In this document: positions 1 through 4,605 of the stretch, piece after piece
Layout: every line of letters begins with the position of its first letter
Numbering within the stretch: position 1 is the first letter of the stretch
Assembly (NCBI GenBank): GCA_026014605.1
Contig: JAOZIC010000160.1
Location: 1-7,957, forward strand
DNA length: 7,957 nt
Reading direction: 5' to 3'
DNA from: Candidatus Bathyarchaeota archaeon
GTDB taxonomy: Archaea > Thermoproteota > Bathyarchaeia > Bathyarchaeales > Bathyarchaeaceae
Position numbers and translations under genes: made by a program
Notes under the pieces: generated by a model
Seen by the model: the letters and a program-made list of their open reading frames with translations, nothing else
Databases searched by the model: none
What the model was told of the DNA's origin: nothing

Positions 1-159
1 GCAATGGTTTATGCGTTGGATGGTGAGGTTGAAATCACGATATCTGGCAAGCCGTCTGTTCTAAAAGCTGGCGAGATGATGATAATGCCTGCCAACGAGC
101 CCCATGCTTTGAAAGCTCTTAAACGGTTTAAGATGCTGCTGGTTATGGTTCGGGCGTAA
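1..159 (+). CDS. Cupin-domain protein, C-terminal part (5' end outside window)
   Basis: An open frame runs from the first base to a TAA at 157-159 and gives 52 residues. The reading VYALDGEVEITISG, then a KAGEMMIMPANEPHAL stretch (residues 22-37), matches the second half of a small conserved beta-barrel cupin. It shows the G-E-x4-P-x4-H pattern of cupin motif 2, with His35 as the expected metal ligand. The first motif, which would supply the other ligands, lies upstream of the window. Single-domain cupins of this size are often about 100-115 residues, so roughly half the protein is probably missing. The substrate cannot be inferred. It converges on the NifU-like gene, with a hairpin between them. 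Confidence 0.8.
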   Translation, partial: AMVYALDGEVEITISGKPSVLKAGEMMIMPANEPHALKALKRFKMLLVMVRA

Positions 160-195
160 ACCTAACTACGTTTCTGGGAAAAACAAAGATGTTTG

Positions 196-217
196 CCAGT
201 AACTTTTTTGTTACTGG
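196..217. terminator. Perfect 8-bp hairpin with T6 loop between convergent genes
   Basis: CCAGTAAC (196-203), TTTTTT (204-209) and GTTACTGG (210-217) form a perfect 8-bp inverted repeat. It lies after the cupin gene on the plus strand and includes the stop codon (211-213) of the minus-strand NifU-like gene. On the plus strand it is followed within 20 bases by another run of six T. On the minus strand a T5 run occurs about 15 bases further on (181-185 complement). It could end transcription in both directions. Archaeal termination depends mainly on U-tracts, so the stem may instead protect the mRNA 3' end. Confidence 0.5.
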
Positions 218-444
218 ACCAATTCCACTTTTTTAATTTCTGGCACACGTTTCTTTATGCAGTTAACAACACCATACTGCATGGTCATACCTGACATTGG
301 ACATCCGTTGCATGCGCCTTTGAGTCTTACTTTGGCTACGTCACCTTCCACGGATACTAGTTCGATGTCTCCGCCGTCGGCTTGAAGTTGTGGTCTAACG
401 TCTGCGATGCATTGTGCCACTTGTTCTTTTATTGTCTTTGTCAA
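211..444 (-). CDS. NifU-like C-terminal-domain Fe-S cluster protein
   Basis: This 77-residue protein is almost entirely a NifU C-terminal (Nfu) domain. It reads RPQLQADGGDIELV, then VRLKGACNGCP, then a hydrophobic helix and VPEIKKVELV at the end. The CxxC pair is the family's cluster-binding motif; two subunits usually share one [4Fe-4S] cluster and pass it to apo-proteins. A third Cys precedes the domain and a fourth lies in the last helix (CIKK). The start is uncertain and has no ATG. TTG at 444 has AAGG (454-457) 9 bases upstream, the same spacing as its neighbours. TTG at 453 would add three residues but abuts the AAGG. The gene follows the ABC permease on the same strand after about 56 bases, so it may be co-transcribed or use its own weak TATA box. 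A link to the transporter is not implied. Confidence 0.88.
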   Translation of the reverse strand: MTKTIKEQVAQCIADVRPQLQADGGDIELVSVEGDVAKVRLKGACNGCPMSGMTMQYGVVNCIKKRVPEIKKVELVQ

Positions 445-477
445 AATAAACAACCTTAATGAAATGGGAAAATCGGG

Positions 478-486
478 CTAATAAAC
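478..486 (-). promoter_or_regulatory. Possible TATA box of the NifU-like gene
   Basis: On the minus strand GTTTATTAG lies between the permease stop and the NifU-like start. Its centre (about 482) is 25 bases before 457, where the AAGG begins. A transcript from there would have a leader of about a dozen bases for the TTG at 444. The match to an archaeal TATA box is modest, and read-through from the ABC genes is equally possible. Confidence 0.3.
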
Positions 487-500
487 TGTGCTACAATCAG

Positions 501-1763
501 TTAGAGCCGTTTTAGGCTCACCCTGTATGCGATTGTGCCCAGCGCGAACAGTATTATGCCCGAGATTAACAGGTAAGTCATTTCTGGAACTACCGCGTCA
601 AAGCCTAGGTTTTTGGTCATTATGTCTTTCATTGCGTCTACCAGTTTTGTGAATGGCAAAAGTTCACCAAAGTATTGGGCTGCTTCTGGCATCATTGTTA
701 GTGGGAAGAATGCTCCGATGAAAAACTGTAGTGGAACGCTGATTATTACTGCTATTGAGTTTGCGGCTTCCTCATTTTTGGTTAACGACGAGATTATTAA
801 CCCGATTCCTATCGCGGAAAGTGACCCCAAAAATATTCCCAGCAAAATGACTGGTATGTCCCAGTACAGGTTAACTTGGAACATCAGTATGCCGCTTACC
901 AGCATGATAAACGCGGACATGTAAACTAACGCTAGGTTTGAGACGAACTTTCCAAGTAGAACCGTGGTTGGCGATACTGGCGCGATTACCATTCGCTGGA
1001 AGGTTCCTTTTGTTCGTTCGGTTGCTATGGTCATGGATGCGTGGTTTAGTCCACTCCACAGCAGTACGAGTCCGAGGGTTCCTGGAACCATGTAGTCTAT
1101 CCACTGTAGCTCGTTTCCTGTTATTTCTGCGTCTTGGGTTGTTACCGTCAAGGGGTCTGTTAAAACTTCGATGTATGCTTTCATATCCGCTGGGGCTTGT
1201 TGCATTGCTATTTGTTGATACTGCTTCACGAAACCTGAAATGAATCCCAGTATGCTCTGTTGGGTTATCACTGAGCCTGTTGTTTGTGTTGGGTCAACAA
1301 ACAGTTCCAAATGTGCTCTTGTTGGAATCGGCATACTCATGTTGTCCAGGTACTGGAAGCTGAGCGACTCCGTGAAGTTGGCTGGAATTATCAAAATGGC
1401 GTCTATGTTTCCTTGCCGTATGGCGTAGGCGGCGGTTCCGTTTGTTTCTGGGTCGCCGTATTCTCCGTAATTTGATACTGTGAAGTTTACTGTTTGCAGT
1501 GCCTCAACAAACGTGTCTCCGATTGTGCTGTTTACCGAATTTGTTGCATTTACCGCGATTAATTCGCCGTCAAGGTTCACAACACCAATACTTATTCTGC
1601 TCATGTCGCCTGTGCCTGATTGACCAAAGGTAAACCCGATGATTACTATGAAAAACAGCGGGAACAGTAACGTGAAAAAGATTGCCGTTTTGTTTCTTAA
1701 AACTCCAAGAAAATCGGTTTTGGCGATTGCGGCTACTTGGTTAAATCCTCGTTTTATTTTCAT
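501..1763 (-). CDS. ABC-2 type exporter permease
   Basis: This 420-residue integral membrane protein is the membrane half of an ABC exporter (DrrB/YhfI-like ABC-2 family). After a short basic N-terminus, helix 1 spans about 27-46 (FFTLLFPLFFIVIIGFTFG). A large extracytoplasmic domain of about 170 residues follows, with several N-x-S/T sequons. Five hydrophobic segments fill the second half (roughly 227-247, 268-292, 300-328, 335-357, 395-413). The ATERTKGTFQRMVIAPVS stretch after helix 2 is the usual cytoplasmic coupling region of this family. The ATG at 1763 is chosen because GGGAG (1773-1777) sits 9 bases upstream. That SD lies immediately before, and continuous with, the stop codon of the ATPase gene, and only 6 bases separate the two genes, so translation is probably coupled. 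The substrate is unknown; drugs, lipids or peptides are all possible. Confidence 0.93.
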   Translation of the reverse strand: MKIKRGFNQVAAIAKTDFLGVLRNKTAIFFTLLFPLFFIVIIGFTFGQSGTGDMSRISIGVVNLDGELIAVNATNSVNSTIGDTFVEALQTVNFTVSNYGEYGDPETNGTAAYAIRQGNIDAILIIPANFTESLSFQYLDNMSMPIPTRAHLELFVDPTQTTGSVITQQSILGFISGFVKQYQQIAMQQAPADMKAYIEVLTDPLTVTTQDAEITGNELQWIDYMVPGTLGLVLLWSGLNHASMTIATERTKGTFQRMVIAPVSPTTVLLGKFVSNLALVYMSAFIMLVSGILMFQVNLYWDIPVILLGIFLGSLSAIGIGLIISSLTKNEEAANSIAVIISVPLQFFIGAFFPLTMMPEAAQYFGELLPFTKLVDAMKDIMTKNLGFDAVVPEMTYLLISGIILFALGTIAYRVSLKRL

Positions 1764-1769
1764 CTTTTT

Positions 1770-2726
1770 CTACTCCCTTAGGCTCCTTCCTGTAAGCGTA
1801 ATGAAAACGTCTTCAAGGGTTACTTTGCTGAGCTGAACCGACAAAACTTTGGTTCCGTCTTTTGCTACTGCAGCAACTACGTCTGGAAGTATGTCGTCTG
1901 GGTTGTCAGTGATTACTTTGAGGGCTTGTGTTTTTTCGTCTTCGTCAAATGCGATGTAGGCGTTTTTGACTCCTTGCATGTTTTTTAGTTTTTCAACAAG
2001 TTCTGGGGCTGCTTTGTCTGGAACCACTGTGATTGTGTTTTCCATTTTCACTTTTTTAACAAGCTCGCGTGGACTGCCCAACGCAATAATTTTGCCTTTG
2101 TCCATGATTGCTACTCTGTCACAGAGTTCTTCGGCTTCATCCATCATGTGTGTGGTCAGCACGATGGTTTTTCCTTGGCTCTTGAGCGTTTCGATGATTT
2201 GCCAGAGTGCATGTTTGTTTTGTGGGTCAAGACCCGCTGTAGGCTCGTCCAAGAGTATTACTTGGGGTTCGTGCAGAAGCGCTGCGGCGATGTTTACTCT
2301 TCGTTTCATTCCTCCAGAATACTTGGAAACGTGCCGTTTGACCGCTTTTTCGTCAAGTTGAGTAAACTCCAAAAGTTCGTTTATTCTGCTTTTGAGTTTA
2401 CTTCCTGTCAAACCGTAGAGTCTGCCGTAGAATGAGAGATTTTCTTTGGCGTTAAGGTAATCGTACAAAACGATGTCTTGAGGAACAACGCCCAGTTGTT
2501 CTTTGACTTTCATGGGCTGGGTTTGGACACAAAATTCTCCTATTTTGATTGTCCCCGAGGTGGGGTTAAGCATTCCCGAAATCATTTTGGTTAATGTAGA
2601 TTTGCCTGCGCCGTTGGGTCCAAGCAGACCGATTAGTTCCCCTCTTGTTACTGTTAATGACAGGTCATCGACAGCTACCATGTCTTCAAAACGTTTGGTA
2701 ACCGAGGCTACCTCTATGTCGTTCAT
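1770..2726 (-). CDS. ABC exporter ATP-binding protein (DrrA-like)
   Basis: This 318-residue ATPase would power the permease encoded just downstream. All nucleotide-binding motifs are intact: Walker A GPNGAGKST (36-44), Q-loop Gln83, signature YSGGMKRR (136-143), Walker B VILLDEP (156-162), D-loop GLDP (165-168) and switch His193. Residues from about 230 to the end form the small C-terminal domain (DUF4162-like) typical of DrrA/CcmA-type exporter ATPases; it ends in VTLEDVFITLTGR, a common family ending. The ATG at 2726 has GGGAG (2735-2739) 8 bases upstream. The gene leads a two-gene operon with the permease. About 187 bases separate it from the next upstream gene, and a TATA-like box lies in that gap, so it probably has its own promoter. 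No regulator is directly adjacent. Confidence 0.95.
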   Translation of the reverse strand: MNDIEVASVTKRFEDMVAVDDLSLTVTRGELIGLLGPNGAGKSTLTKMISGMLNPTSGTIKIGEFCVQTQPMKVKEQLGVVPQDIVLYDYLNAKENLSFYGRLYGLTGSKLKSRINELLEFTQLDEKAVKRHVSKYSGGMKRRVNIAAALLHEPQVILLDEPTAGLDPQNKHALWQIIETLKSQGKTIVLTTHMMDEAEELCDRVAIMDKGKIIALGSPRELVKKVKMENTITVVPDKAAPELVEKLKNMQGVKNAYIAFDEDEKTQALKVITDNPDDILPDVVAAVAKDGTKVLSVQLSKVTLEDVFITLTGRSLRE

Positions 2727-2764
2727 TTTTTATTCTCCCTTTATTTTAAATCAGTTTGAGACTT

Positions 2765-2786
2765 GGTTACGTCTGAAAAAGTAACC
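2765..2786 (-). repeat. Small inverted repeat in the ABC operon leader
   Basis: GGTTAC (2765-2770) and GTAACC (2781-2786) are perfect 6-bp arms around a 10-base spacer. They sit between the predicted transcription start (near 2797) and the ATPase ATG at 2726, so the leader RNA could form a short hairpin about 26 bases before the SD. No riboswitch family is recognised. It may also be an operator or chance. Confidence 0.35.
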
Positions 2787-2818
2787 TGTGAGTTGGGAGA
2801 ACCTATCTTTGTATTCGG

Positions 2819-2826
2819 TTTTTATA
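2819..2826 (-). promoter_or_regulatory. TATA box for the ABC exporter operon
   Basis: The minus strand reads TATAAAAA at 2826-2819, preceded by A-rich CACAAAC as a possible BRE. A start about 25 bases downstream would give a leader of roughly 70 bases before the ATPase ATG at 2726. The same bases read TTTTTATA on the plus strand and could also serve a plus-strand transcript into 2848 and beyond, so the direction is not settled by sequence alone. Confidence 0.5.
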
Positions 2827-2834
2827 GTTTGTGA

Positions 2835-2907
2835 CCCTTTTCATGTGCGGCATGCAGTTTTTTGTTCTGCGGTGCTTGCTTTACTAAAAATTGGTTCGTG
2901 AAAAGGG
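2835..2907 (+). other. Nested stem-loop, possible structured RNA
   Basis: The outer arms are 2835-2845 (CCCTTTTCATG) and 2897-2907 (CGTGAAAAGGG), giving 11 pairs with one U-G wobble in plus-strand RNA. Inside is a second stem: 2849-2857 (GGCATGCAG) with 2867-2876, nine pairs with one bulged G around a T-rich 9-base loop. Three wobble pairs (2844-2898, 2849-2876, 2853-2871) are allowed only in plus-strand RNA and become A-C mismatches on the minus strand, so the plus strand folds better. A U-rich stretch follows at about 2910-2929. No known RNA family is recognised. It could also be a 3'-end structure of the minus-strand gene ending at 2914. Confidence 0.35.
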
Positions 2908-2913
2908 GGTTTG

Positions 2914-3036
2914 TTATTTTACTTTTTTAATATCTGAAACAAATGGCGCTTTGCCCACTATTTCAAATGTTGTGGTTTTGACTTTTTGTCCACTTCTTAG
3001 GCTGCTGTGGATTTGTTTGGTTATTACTTGAGCCAT
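2914..3036 (-). CDS. Small basic protein of unknown function (40 aa)
   Basis: An ATG at 3036 opens a 40-codon frame ending in TAA at 2914-2916. AAAGGAGG (core 3048-3052) is one of the best ribosome sites in the window and lies 11 bases upstream. A GTG at 3042, two codons earlier in frame, has the same SD at 5 bases and is a real alternative start (42 residues). The product begins MAQVITKQIHSSLRSGQKVK and ends in VSDIKKVK. It is lysine-rich, with no Cys, no membrane segment and no signal peptide. It starts 23 bases after the stop of the NitrOD5-like gene on the same strand, so the two are very likely co-transcribed. I do not recognise a family. The evidence is translational (SD and spacing), not similarity. 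Confidence 0.6.
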   Translation of the reverse strand: MAQVITKQIHSSLRSGQKVKTTTFEIVGKAPFVSDIKKVK

Positions 3037-3059
3037 CTTCACAGTTACCTCCTTTGGTT

Positions 3060-3458
3060 TTATGCGGCAAGACGGGATTTTGGTGCTGCTACAGTTTTGA
3101 TGTCGTTTATGTAGTTTGATAAATTGAACTGAACTTCGTCGTAGTACTTGATGCTGATTTTTTTGTTGGCGCCTCTCATCTGGGTGTAGATGTTTTCCAT
3201 GATTTTTTTCTCTATTAGTAGTGCACCTGTTCCAAAGACTTCTCTTAACATGTACTGGAAACGTTCAAGGTTGTTTGGTATGTCCTTTGGTTTGAGGTTA
3301 TGTTTTTGTTCGAAGAGCCTGTATGTTATCTGTGTTGCATCGGATCCTAATACCTCGGTTAGACTGTCGTCTACTACTTGTAACAGTTGCTCTTGCAATG
3401 TTTCCGGCACTTTTTTCTCAAGCCTTTTTGCTGGTTTTTTTATTGTTACTTCGTCCAT
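3060..3458 (-). CDS. Small NitrOD5-like domain protein
   Basis: This 132-residue soluble protein begins at ATG 3458, which has AAGG (3467-3470) 8 bases upstream. The frame stays open to 3515, but the extra 19 residues have no SD. After a Lys-rich N-terminus (7-16), residues about 20-94 form a helical domain: LLQVVDDSLTEVL, then a helix with Q-K-H-N-L-K, the link DIPNNLERF, then LREVFGTGALLIEKKI and IYTQM. This layout (helix, 'L-K-x-D-I-P', then 'FG-G-A--IE' helix) resembles the archaeal domain named NitrOD5, known from ammonia-oxidising archaea and others and thought to be an output or signalling module. Assignment is from memory of that pattern. The last 35 residues are polar, with no recognised fold. 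There is no enzyme motif or membrane helix. It is followed by the 40-aa gene in a probable operon. Its role is unknown. Confidence 0.78.
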   Translation of the reverse strand: MDEVTIKKPAKRLEKKVPETLQEQLLQVVDDSLTEVLGSDATQITYRLFEQKHNLKPKDIPNNLERFQYMLREVFGTGALLIEKKIMENIYTQMRGANKKISIKYYDEVQFNLSNYINDIKTVAAPKSRLAA

Positions 3459-3491
3459 TTTTGTGACCTTCACGTTTTTTGAGGGGCTGAG

Positions 3492-3527
3492 ACTATAACG
3501 TATGTTACAAAACAATCGACTGTTTTG
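3492..3527 (-). promoter_or_regulatory. TATA-like box plus perfect palindrome before the NitrOD5-like gene
   Basis: The minus strand reads CGTTATAGT at 3500-3492, about 25 bases before the SD of the 132-aa gene. Directly upstream (minus sense) is a perfect inverted repeat: CAAAACA (3508-3514), spacer ATCGAC, TGTTTTG (3521-3527). The palindrome covers the region where TFB and activators contact DNA, so it could be a regulator site; it may also be an RNA hairpin in a longer transcript from the 32-aa gene. The TATA match is only fair. Confidence 0.35.
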
Positions 3528-3539
3528 GAGAACTCAAAG

Positions 3540-3564
3540 AAGGTTGTTTTTTTGTCCCAACCTT
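3540..3564. repeat. 7-bp inverted repeat with homopolymer loop
   Basis: AAGGTTG (3540-3546) and CAACCTT (3558-3564) are perfect arms around an 11-base loop dominated by seven T on the plus strand (A on the minus). It lies between the predicted 32-aa gene and the 132-aa gene on the minus strand. It may end or process the upstream small transcript, but no T-tract follows it on that strand. Confidence 0.35.
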
Positions 3565-3576
3565 TCCTCAAACGGT

Positions 3577-3675
3577 TTAGCTCACTTTTTGTGACTGTTT
3601 GATTTCTTCGTTTATTGCGTTTGATGGGAAATACACTTTCTGTAGGTACCAATTTGTTGTGAATACTCGTTTCAT
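3577..3675 (-). CDS. Predicted very small protein (32 aa), unknown
   Basis: ATG at 3675 opens 32 codons ending in TAA at 3577-3579. The case rests on AAAGGAGG (core 3685-3689) exactly 9 bases upstream, the same spacing as other genes here, and on its place just downstream of an elaborate divergent promoter. The product starts MKRVFTTNWYLQKVYFP, has an aromatic N-terminal half and a polar tail (EEIKQSQKVS), and has no membrane helix. A 75-codon frame in another phase starts at 3697 and covers the same bases, but its ATG lacks an SD and the GGAGG would fall inside its third to fifth codons. No family is recognised. It could be a leader peptide for the genes that follow. Confidence 0.4.
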   Translation of the reverse strand: MKRVFTTNWYLQKVYFPSNAINEEIKQSQKVS

Positions 3676-3734
3676 ACTTTTTTGCCTCCTTTTTCATGTG
3701 TATTTTTGCGGAACAGTTGTCCCGTTCAACTTTA

Positions 3735-3766
3735 ATACAATATGTCCTTTTTCAGACATATCGTAT
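3735..3766. promoter_or_regulatory. Near-perfect 12-8-12 inverted repeat, probable operator
   Basis: The left arm ATACAATATGTC (3735-3746) and right arm GACATATCGTAT (3755-3766) are inverted copies with one mismatch, separated by 8 bases (CTTTTTCA). The site lies in the divergent region between the minus-strand small-gene cluster and the plus-strand regulator. Two TATA-like boxes for the minus strand flank or overlap it: CTATATAC (3770-3763) and TTTATATT (3796-3789). Bound protein would therefore cover the promoter or the start point. The size and symmetry suit a winged-helix dimer. The regulator encoded at 4031-4576 is the obvious candidate by position. Confidence 0.6.
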
Positions 3767-3788
3767 ATAGTATTACGTAAGATACCAT

Positions 3789-3796
3789 AATATAAA
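3789..3796 (-). promoter_or_regulatory. TATA box for the minus-strand small-gene cluster
   Basis: TTTATATT on the minus strand is a close match to the archaeal TATA consensus. A start about 25 bases downstream falls near 3766, at the edge of the 12-8-12 palindrome, leaving a leader of about 90 bases to the ATG at 3675. A second candidate, CTATATAC at 3770-3763, would start near 3741 inside the palindrome. On the plus strand the same bases (AATATAAAC) could promote towards the regulator gene. Confidence 0.45.
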
Positions 3797-3821
3797 CCTT
3801 CGCATAAATACTACATAAACC

Positions 3822-3835
3822 GACATATTTGGTAT
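3822..3835 (+). repeat. Third, degenerate copy of the GACATAT half-site
   Basis: GACATATTTGGTAT repeats the half-site GACATAT(T/C)GTAT found in both arms at 3735-3766, with two extra bases before the GTAT. It lies 55 bases from the palindrome on the regulator's side of the divergent region. It also pairs loosely with ATACCATAATAT (3782-3793), of which it is an inverted copy with one gap. It may be an auxiliary site for autoregulation. Confidence 0.4.
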
Positions 3836-4030
3836 GCACACGACAAAAAACGTCGTTGCCATCCAAACAACCACGTGCAAACATAAAAACAGAATAAAAA
3901 TAACGCCACAAACAATATGCCTGTTACCAATATGCAATTAGCTGCACGTAAACGCAAAACCCATTTCAGGCAACATACCGTTACAGATAATAATGCAAAA
4001 CAGCATTTATTTCTCTGGAACGTGCAAAGG

Positions 4031-4576
4031 ATGAGTGAAAGCAAAATCAGGGGAAAAATTCTGGTAGGGCTATGGACTGCAGGAAAACCCATGACCCTCC
4101 AAGCCATATCTGAAAAAGTTGGATTACCTTCATCATCAACAATGGGTTACTTGCTGGGGCTGATAAAAGCAGACTATGTTTCAGTTCCAGAAACCCATCA
4201 ATACGCCCTAACCACTCTGGGCAAACAAGCAATCGGACTACCAAACGTAGACCAAACCTTGGCAACAAACATTCTTCAAACCGTCCCATACGAAGAAGCA
4301 TTCCACTTCCACGACGCACAAAACATGTACCTAAACGTCTACGCGAACAGTCTGCAAGACTTTGTAGACAAAATCCAAACAATCGACTTAAGGTCAATAC
4401 AGTTCCATTTGCCGCGAAAAGACTTCGAAAACTGGGTTCGCTCGCTCGGCGACATAGAGCTTGCCAAAAAAATTGAAATAATGCGCCTTTCACACCTGAC
4501 TGGAGAAAACCTTAGAAACGAACTCTACCAAGCCGCCAAAGCAAGAATCGAAGAACTAACCCAAATAGCCTCCTAG
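4031..4576 (+). CDS. Winged-helix regulator with DUF5752-like C-terminal domain
   Basis: The protein has 181 residues from ATG 4031. Residues 5-70 form a winged helix-turn-helix: KIRGKILVGLW, then MTLQAISEKVGL and SSSTMGYLLGLIKADYVSV, then a wing ending YALTTLGKQAI. Residues about 86-175 resemble archaeal DUF5752: EAFHFHDAQ, SLQDFVDKIQTID, then SIQFHLPRKDFENWV (122-136), LGDIELAKKI and a closing LRNELYQAAKARIEEL helix. The conserved FH-R-DF-W-LGD residues are present. The frame is open from an ATG at 3917 (219 residues), but the extra 38 residues look unlike the family and have no SD. TTTATTT (4006-4012) lies about 23 bases before 4031, which fits a leaderless start. It is followed after 29 bases by the deacetylase gene. 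Likely a DNA-binding regulator; its ligand is unknown and the DUF5752 name is from memory. Confidence 0.8.
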   Translation: MSESKIRGKILVGLWTAGKPMTLQAISEKVGLPSSSTMGYLLGLIKADYVSVPETHQYALTTLGKQAIGLPNVDQTLATNILQTVPYEEAFHFHDAQNMYLNVYANSLQDFVDKIQTIDLRSIQFHLPRKDFENWVRSLGDIELAKKIEIMRLSHLTGENLRNELYQAAKARIEELTQIAS

Positions 4577-4585
4577 AAACCGTTG

Positions 4586-4598
4586 CTCCTGTGCGGAG
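4586..4598 (+). promoter_or_regulatory. Ribosome site of the deacetylase gene with facing CTCC
   Basis: GGAG (4595-4598, continuing AG) lies 7 bases before the ATG at 4606 and decides that start over the in-frame GTG at 4591. CTCC (4586-4589) is its exact complement with a 5-base loop, so the SD could be briefly masked in a small hairpin between the two genes. The stem is only 4 bp and may be weak. Confidence 0.4.
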
Positions 4599-4605
4599 AG
4601 CTAAA

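Noticed and set aside
613..1836. Several plus-strand open frames across the ABC permease gene
   Set aside because: They are antisense shadows of a well-supported 420-residue membrane protein. None has an SD or a recognisable domain.
3459..3515. 5' extension of the NitrOD5-like gene by 19 codons
   Set aside because: The longer frame would start inside the CAAAACA palindrome region with no ribosome site, whereas ATG 3458 has AAGG at 8 bases.
3470..3697. 75-codon minus-strand frame between the divergent promoter and the 132-aa gene
   Set aside because: Its ATG has no SD, and the GGAGG in this stretch falls within its own early codons and fits the 32-codon frame instead. It overlaps the open 5' extension of the next gene, and the product looks unstructured.
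3917..4030. 38-residue N-terminal extension of the winged-helix regulator
   Set aside because: No SD precedes ATG 3917, the residues do not resemble the family, and the helix-turn-helix domain begins right at ATG 4031. A TATA-like ACATAAAAAC at 3881-3890 leaves a leaderless start at 3917 possible, so this rejection is not firm.
4047..4493. 148-codon minus-strand frame opposite the regulator gene
   Set aside because: It lies entirely antisense to a frame with clear winged-helix and DUF5752-like features. Its Cys/Arg/Leu-rich product is typical of antisense translation.
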